Positions 57,915 through 64,000 of a stretch of 64,000 bases of DNA are shown in pieces. Under the pieces are notes generated by a model. That model was not told the origin of the DNA, made no database searches, and saw only the letters and a list, made by a program, of their open reading frames with translations. The position numbers were made by a program, and so were the translations under genes. The DNA comes from Miscanthus floridulus. Taxonomy: Eukaryota > Streptophyta > Magnoliopsida > Poales > Poaceae. Location of the stretch: assembly GCF_019320115.1 (NCBI RefSeq), contig NC_089581.1, positions 14,189,925-14,253,924 of the forward strand. Direction: 5' to 3'. Each line of letters opens with the position of its first letter. The stretch's first letter is position 1.

Positions 57915-60078
57915 ATGGATACCTCTAGGTCTCTGCACTTTGATGGCACTAACTTCCCCTACTATAAAGCTAGAATGGCTTGTCACCTTGAGGTGGTAGA
58001 TTTGGGTGTTTGGAGAGTCACTCGTGTTGGGATGAAACCCATTAAGAATCCCAATAAACCCACAAAGAGTGAAGAAAAAGAAATTAATTTCAATGTTAGA
58101 GCTAAAAATTGCTAGTTTGAATCTTTTAGCATGGATGTGTTTAACCAAGTGTTCACTTTAAATACGGCACATGAAATTTGGTTAAAACTCCAAGAGCTCC
58201 ATGATGGCACAACAAATATCCGTGAGCACAAACATTGTCTAGCTAAACAAAATTATGATTTCTTTAAAATGAATGATGATGAGATTGTTCATGATATGTA
58301 TTTTTATTTGAATCTAATTATCAATGAGCTCCATTCAATAGGATTAACAAAGCTAGATGATGTGGACATCATGAGGAAGATCATCTCCGTGCTACCACAA
58401 ATGAAATATGCAAGCATCATCACCATCCTTCACAACATGGAAGACTTGAGCACCGTGACCCCAGCCATAGTCATTGGCAAGATAGTGGCATTTGAAATGT
58501 CACGCAAGATGGGTCAAGAAGAAGCCTCTTCATCAAGCAAAGGCAAAGCTCTCACATGTAGTGAGAAAAAGAATATAAATGGCAAGCAAGTTGAGACAAG
58601 TTCAAGCTCAAGCTCAAGCTCCTCAAGTGAAGATGAAGAAGAAGATGACGATGATGACGACGAAGAATCAAGTGATGATGATCAATCTTCCTCCTCCACC
58701 TCCGACCTTAATGAATAATCTATCAAGCTTATCAATAAGGTGGAGAAGATGATCCAAAGGCTCAATATCAAGGGTGTGCCCATCCAAATTCAAGATTTCA
58801 TCTTGACTAATCAAAGAAATGAGTAAAGAAAGAAAGGATGCTATGGATGCGGCAAGTTGGGGCACTTTGTGGAAGTTTGTCCAAACAAGCCCACACCTAA
58901 GACAAAGAAGAAGGCATGCAAGGATAAAGCCCTCACATCAATAAGGTCATGGGATGATTTTTCAAGTAAAGAAGAAGACCATCACAAGCGGCGAGGGCAC
59001 AAGCACTCATCATCAAGGACCTCACGTGTGTGTCTTATGGCATGAGGTAGCAAAAAGCCTATCCCTAGTGATAGTGACAATAATAGTGATAGTGATGATG
59101 AGCTACCTTCTTATGATGAAATTATGCAAGAAAATCTTAACTTTGCTAAAGTTTGCACTAGTCAACAAAAGAAGCTTGAAAAATTAAAAGAAAACTAGAT
59201 ATCTCACAACAAGCTTATGCTACTTTGCTTGAACAATATGAAACTTTTGTCAATCTTAATATGGAGCTATCTACTAAAATTGAGCAACTTGAGACTAGTG
59301 CAAACACAAATAATTGCACAATCAATGATGAGCAGCTTATAAAGAAAAATGAAAAATTAAAGAAAAAGTTAGCTAACTCACAAGATGATTATAAAAGTTT
59401 GCTTGCTAAAATGGAAACTATGTGCAAACATTGTGATGAGCTAACTAATAAAGTTGCTAATCTTGAAGCCGTCGGTTCTACCCCCACCGAGGCACCTAAA
59501 AAGAAAGGTTCAATTTTTGACATGGCTAAAAAGGATGCCTCTACTTCTTGCAATGATTTATATTAGACTCACCCTTGTGCAACCAAGTTTGTGTTGAGAA
59601 AATTGTTGTAGATACATGCACACAAAAGGTTGCAATGGAGAATGAGCAACTCAAGCAAGAAGTGGCTCGCCTTACCAAGGACTTGACTCAAGTAAGAGGC
59701 AAAACGGAGCAAGCCCAACTTCATCAAGATAACACCATCAAGGGAGTGAAAAAGCTTGATGAAGGATAAAGCGTGGTTTGCTACGTGTGCCACAAGGAAG
59801 GTCACAAGTCCTATGAGTGCAAGGTGAAGAATGGGGGAGGAACTAAGAAGAAAGAGAAAAACAAAAAGGAAACAAGCAAGCTCTCCAACACCTACACCCA
59901 CAAGGTGGACAAAAAGGCCTCCACACCTTATCTCTTGAAGAAGAAGAAAAATGATAAGGTGGTGGCCATCAAGGTGAACAAGCAAGCCAACAATGGGGCC
60001 AAACATGTTTGGGTGCAAAAGGAGATCATTTCCAACATGAAGAGCACCAAGAAGGTTTGGATCCCTAAAGAGAAGTGA
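57915..60078 (+). pseudogene. Sirevirus gag with two zinc knuckles (broken)
   Basis: ATG at 57915 begins MDTSRSLHFDGTNFPYYKAR. The frame is kept to about 59200 with four main stops (58113, 58716, near 58824, 59043), then shifts twice and ends at 60078. Features in order: gag core (LKLQELHDGTTNIREHKHCL), a Ser-then-Asp/Glu acidic tract (58600-58715), CCHC knuckle 1 (CYGCGKLGHFVEVC, about 58840), coiled-coil part (59225-59566, 59575-59769), CCHC knuckle 2 (CYVCHKEGHKSYEC, about 59779) and a Lys-rich tail. A long gag with two knuckles is usual for grass Sireviruses. Confidence 0.85.
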
Positions 60079-61334
60079 GGAGTCTGTTTGGACATCGAGG
60101 GATTTGGAGACTTGGCAAAGTATGGGTGCATTTCATGGGGTGCGTCACATTGGATCATGTAAATTTCCAAGTGGGTTAGTGAATACTATGGACTCAAATT
60201 CTCCTCCCCATGTTAGGTAACTAGATTTAATTTCTTACAATTTCAATTAGCATCTAGTTCCTTTTCATGCCTAGGTTTGCATTTGGATGCTTAAATCTTT
60301 CATCATGCATACCCTAGGTATATCTTATGGTAGGCTTGCTCGGTTTCACTCTTAACCCTTGGAGCAAACCTACATGGTTTAAATTGTTTAGGAGCACAAC
60401 ACATAGCTTGCTTTATAATTGTTCATCTAATTTGTGCTAAAGTCCAAATTGTAGATGATTTCTCCTGAATATCACCTTCAAAAATGATTCTCACATTCAT
60501 GTGATGTCATCTTTCAAGTGGTACTTTTTTTATTCTAAAATTAATGTGCATGTCTCCTACTAGTATCCCATACTTGTGTGCATAAATTTAGGGGGAGGTT
60601 ACTCTACAAGTTGGATGCTTTGAGACTAACACATTTTCAAGCTTATCATGTGTGTAGTAGTCTCATTGTAAGGAAAATGGAGTCCCCAGAGTTAAGCATC
60701 ATACTTCAAATATCCACCACCTATTGCAAGTGGTATAAACTAAATTGGGTTCCACATGTGGTATTTCTAAACCGATATCATTATGTTGATTTCACTTTGG
60801 TATTTATATGCTTTCTCCATGCATTATATAGATTAAACTCCCTTGAGCATCAACTCACCAATTATGCATAAACTTCATTCTCCATCATATATATGCATAT
60901 ATTTAGGGGGAGCTTAGTCTATGTAATGTGAGAGTCAAATTTTGTGACCTATTCCACTCCACATACAATGGAGCATAAAGTTTGACCCTCCCTTATGCTA
61001 CTAATGTCTTCCTTTTCGGTGTTTGATTCCAAAGGGGGAGAATTTGTAGGACCAAAAGCAAGCCCGATCATAAAAGTTTACAAGTGGTAATGGTCTGAGA
61101 AAGGGAGGATAGTGGATTATGGAGTTAAGGGGAGGCTTAAGTCCATAATGCCACATGGGGACATTTGCAAGGGCAAGATAAATTTCCTAAGATGTTTACA
61201 TGTGGTATCTTTTAGCATCATATAACCTTGCCCTTTGCATTGCATCCTAGCAAGTAAATAGTTTTTAAATTCCAAAAATTTTATTATTTGTTTGTTTTGG
61301 TCATGTTGTCATCAATCACCAAAAAGGGGGAGAT
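60079..61334 (+). other. 3' non-coding region with repeated polypurine tracts
   Basis: No coding frame. Purine tracts of the form TTAGGGGGAG or AAAGGGGGAGA occur near 60586, 60901, 61033 and directly before the 3' LTR (61321-61334). Multiple polypurine tracts are a known Sirevirus trait; the last is the functional one by position. Confidence 0.7.
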
Positions 61335-62764
61335 TGTAAGGAAAATGGACCCTAGGCCCATTTACTTTGGATTTTGGTGTTTGATGACCAAGACAACCAA
61401 ATTGGACTAATGAATTTGCAAGTAATTGTTTTGTAGTTCAATAGGGTGCAAGACGTGACTTGGATGAAGGCGACATGATGATCCCATGATCAACACCATA
61501 AGCAAGATCCTAGAAGCACAAGAGAAGACCTAAGATATCAAGCAAAGTCCAAGCACGAAGATAGGAACCAAGCCAGATGCAAGATCACGAAGAAATGAGC
61601 TTCACAGAGGTGACCAGACGCGACCCTTATAGCGACCGGAAGCTAAGGACTAAAAGTGACCAGACGCGATGATGGCACTGTTCATCATCTTAGCAACACA
61701 TTCAGCACTGACTGAATGCTAGCGAATGATCGACCGGACGCACAAACTACAACGTCCGATCGAGTCTAGAGAGGTTCCGGAGCGGCGCCAGCGCGACCGG
61801 ACGCATCCGATCGACAGTGATCGGACTCGGCCCAAAGTCTGATCAATGTGCATGCTCCAATGGTCGGGACAACCGGATGTGTCCAATTAGGACGACAGCA
61901 GTGTCTGGTCAGTAGCAGAAAAGTGGGTTTTGTCCCCAATGGCTACGTTCTTAGTGGGGCTTATAAATAGACCCCCCAATCGACCATTTGAGTATAGTGG
62001 AGCTGAGGAAATATACCAAGGGTGTTGATACACCATTTTAGTGATCTCCACTTGCATAGTGCTTAGTGATTCATTGGGTGATTAGCGTAGGTGCTTTGCG
62101 AAGTGCTTAGGTTGGTTAGACCACCGCTTATGCGCTTACTCTAGGTTTAGGCCTAGTGTTTAGTGAGGTTTGCATACCTCTTATGACTCGGTGCTTGCAT
62201 GCACCATTATTGTACATTGAAGGGGCTTGTAATCTTGCGAGATCACACCAACCGTGTTTGTGGTGTGGCCGCCACCGTGTACCGGAGAGAATAAGGCCCA
62301 TGGCGGTTTGGCCAGAAGCTTGATAGTGAAGACGGCGGGGAGCGGTCTGGGAGAGGCTTGCCGAAAGGCACACCAGGGACCCACTTGCACTTGGGGAAGG
62401 CCCGGGGCTATCCACGGAGTTACCCGATTGGGAGCTTGGCCCTTGCGAGGGATTCCTTGTGAGGGGCTCCAATGAGGACTAGGGGGAAGCTTGCGCGCTT
62501 CTTGACACCTCGGTAAAAATACCGGAGTCATCGACGGGAGTTTGCATATCTCTACCTTACTCTTTAGCTTCCGCATTTACATTGTTTGCATAACTCCTTT
62601 TGTGGTAGAGATAGCAATACACTAAAAAAACCTTAGTTGCACATTTATATAGTTTATCTTTTGCATAGGTTTTGCTAAGAATAGAAAAAGAGGCCATAGT
62701 AGAGCTAGTCTTTTAAGTTGCCTAATTCACCCCCCCCCCCTCTTAGGTGTCACGGTCCCTTTCA
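61335..62764 (+). repeat. 3' LTR of the Sirevirus derivative
   Basis: 1430 bp, TGTAAGG...TTTCA, with the same motif cluster at 61600-61920 and TATA-like GGGGCTTATAAATAG near 61957. A C-run of about 11 lies near 62730-62740. Confidence 0.88.
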
Positions 62765-62769
62765 CAACT

Positions 62770-63212
62770 GAAGAACATGCAACATGTCCCCTCAATAAAG
62801 AAGAATTTGATTTGTGGTTCTCTATTATGTCTTGATGGTTATAAACTTGTGTTTGAGTCGAATAAGTGCGTACTTTCTAATTATGTAACTTTTGTTGAAA
62901 AAGGCTATGAGAGCAGAGGCTTGTTCCGCTTGTCTTTAAATGATGCATGTGTTAATTATGTGAACCATGTGAGTCAGGTTAATAAGACAAATGTTTGGCA
63001 TTCACGCTTATATCATATTAATTTTGGTTGTATGACTCGCTTAGCTGGTTTAAATTTAATTCCAAAATTTGATTTGGTCAAAGGTTCTAAGTGCCATGTA
63101 TGCGTTGAATCAAAACAACCTCGCAAGCCTCACAAGGCTACTGCGATGAGAGACTTGGCACCACTAGAACTAATTCATTTCGATCTATGCGAAATGAATG
63201 GCTCGAAGCCCT
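62770..63212 (+). pseudogene. copia protease-integrase junction (pre-integrase region)
   Basis: Continues the frame cut at 56374: KNMQHVPSIKKNLICGSLLC, VFESNKCVLSNYVTFVEKGY, then the GAG_pre-integrase zinc region WHSRLYHINFGCMTRLA...GSKCHVCVESKQPRKPHK and LAPLELIHFDLCEMNG. The integrase core is not reached: homology stops near 63198-63212 where another LTR-like sequence starts. This stretch has no internal stop. Confidence 0.85.
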
Positions 63213-63860
63213 AGTTTGGTTTTGGCTAATTAATGAAACCTATTTGAACTAATCCTTACAATCTAAGTGTGTGACTAGATAGGATGGTCCAGTCCAAGTG
63301 GTGGAGCAAGATGAAGTCCATGGTGTTGTTGGTGGACATGTGATGAAGGTGATCAAGCTCCGAACTTAGAAAAGAAGAAAGAGGAAAACAAAATGGGCTC
63401 AAGGCAAAGGTGATATCCATAGAGCCATTTTGTTTTCGGTGATCGAGACATTATAAAGAGTGTGATCACATTTAGGATAGATGGTCATACTATTAAGAGG
63501 GGAGCTCTTATCAAACAACTCAATCATCTAGTGTCACTAGGTGTTGAAATACTTGCATTGCATTTTAGGCCTAGTGCACAATCGGTGAGAAGTGAATAAC
63601 CTTTGAAAAATGTTTGTGAAAATGCTAACACACTTGCACGTGATGGTGAAACACTTGGAGTGTTAGCACATTTATAAAGGTGATGAAAAAGGTGAAGAAA
63701 AGGAGGCATAGCCAGGCTTGTGTTGTTGCCCCAAGGGCACCGCCACCCTTGTGACGGTGCACCGCCACCCCTATGGCGGTGACCGGTAGAGAAGGCCGAT
63801 AGGGAGGTGCTCTGGGGGTGGCGGTGCCACCACCCCTAGGACGGTGCCCACCTAGACTCG
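63213..63860 (+). repeat. LTR-like segment replacing the rest of the copia integrase
   Basis: Starts TAGTTTGGTTTTGGCTAATT, like a Sirevirus-type LTR start with TG changed to TA. It carries ACCGCCACCC/GGCGGTG repeats at 63735-63850 and passes directly into pre-integrase coding sequence with no PBS or gag between. I read it as a broken LTR fused by deletion. Confidence 0.45.
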
Positions 63861-64000
63861 ATTAAACATGACTTGGTTAGAGGATTGAAAGATATTGTGT
63901 TTGAAAAGGATAAGCTTTGTAGCTCTTGTCAAGCTGGCAAACAAGTTGGAAGCACCCATCCTAAGAAGAGCATAATGAGCACTAGCAAGGCATTTGAGTT
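63861..64000 (+). pseudogene. Sirevirus pre-integrase region, cut by the window edge
   Basis: Frame from 63861 reads IKHDLVRGLKDIVFEKDKLC, SSCQAGKQVGSTHPKKS, MSTSKAFE: the HHCC-type zinc region before the integrase core of Sireviruses. No stop is visible, but no start or upstream gag exists here, so it is a fragment unless it continues to the right. Confidence 0.75.

Larger units (their letters stand above)
56375..62764 (+). mobile_element. Sirevirus derivative with gag but no pol
   Basis: 5' LTR 56375-57835, PBS 57838-57849, gag 57915-60078, non-coding 60079-61334 with repeated polypurine tracts, 3' LTR 61335-62764. The perfect 5-bp duplication CAACT (56370-56374 and 62765-62769) shows it inserted as one unit. 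Protease, integrase, RT and RNase H are all absent, so it was either mobilised in trans or deleted before insertion. Total 6.4 kb. Confidence 0.9.

Overview
This window is repeat-rich nuclear DNA of a grass, most likely a panicoid such as the sorghum, sugarcane, Miscanthus and maize group. The support is an Au-type SINE with a clear target-site duplication, Sirevirus-type Ty1/copia elements whose LTRs are dense in CCGGAC/GTCCGG motifs, Tekay-like and Tat-like Ty3/gypsy elements, MULEs and CACTA elements with GC-rich captured sequence, and a GC-rich monocot-style cysteine protease gene. The species cannot be fixed by reading alone. I see only one intact host gene, an SAG39-like papain protease at 33648-35110 (minus strand, two exons). 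Nearly everything else is transposable elements, most of them decayed and nested.

Left part (1-14409). A Ty1/copia Sirevirus is the oldest layer: its pol remnant is at 10668-12354 and a downstream env-like ORF remnant at 13771-14409. It is interrupted by a Ty3/gypsy LTR (to 10667), which is in turn interrupted by a second minus-strand gypsy element (1-7945). That second element has a 4.4-kb LTR, an initiator-Met PBS, an extra ORF upstream of gag, and the start of gag-protease.

Middle left (14410-28368). A Tat-lineage Ty3/gypsy element entered the Sirevirus. It has LTR, gag, protease, RT, RNase H, a second RNase H and integrase. Between pol and the 3' LTR it carries an antisense ORF that looks spliced and has its own TATA-like box. 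A further LTR is joined almost directly to its 3' LTR, followed by a truncated leader. Then come three diverged copies of a roughly 500-bp tandem repeat (28497-29940) and a CACTA terminus (to 32838), with a three-exon unidentified gene fragment just inside it.

Centre (32839-49192). After the protease gene come MITEs and a Helitron (about 37749-41515) with an Au SINE inside. Right after the Helitron is a small element with perfect 38-bp inverted repeats. Next are CACTA-type ends at 44537 and 44599 and three MULEs with 9-bp target duplications. Two of these MULEs share terminal sequence and a TGTTGCA-type minisatellite but carry different GC-rich cargo.

Right part (49193-64000). A Sirevirus solo LTR (TSD TATGG) is followed by a decayed Ty1/copia element starting at 53038. 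Its gag is split by a gypsy solo LTR (TSD CATAC), and its protease-integrase junction is split by a gag-only Sirevirus derivative with both LTRs (TSD CAACT). The window ends in a broken LTR-like segment and the start of another Sirevirus pre-integrase region. Target-site duplications, PBS and LTR ends were read directly from the sequence; lineage names rest on remembered family features and were not checked by search.
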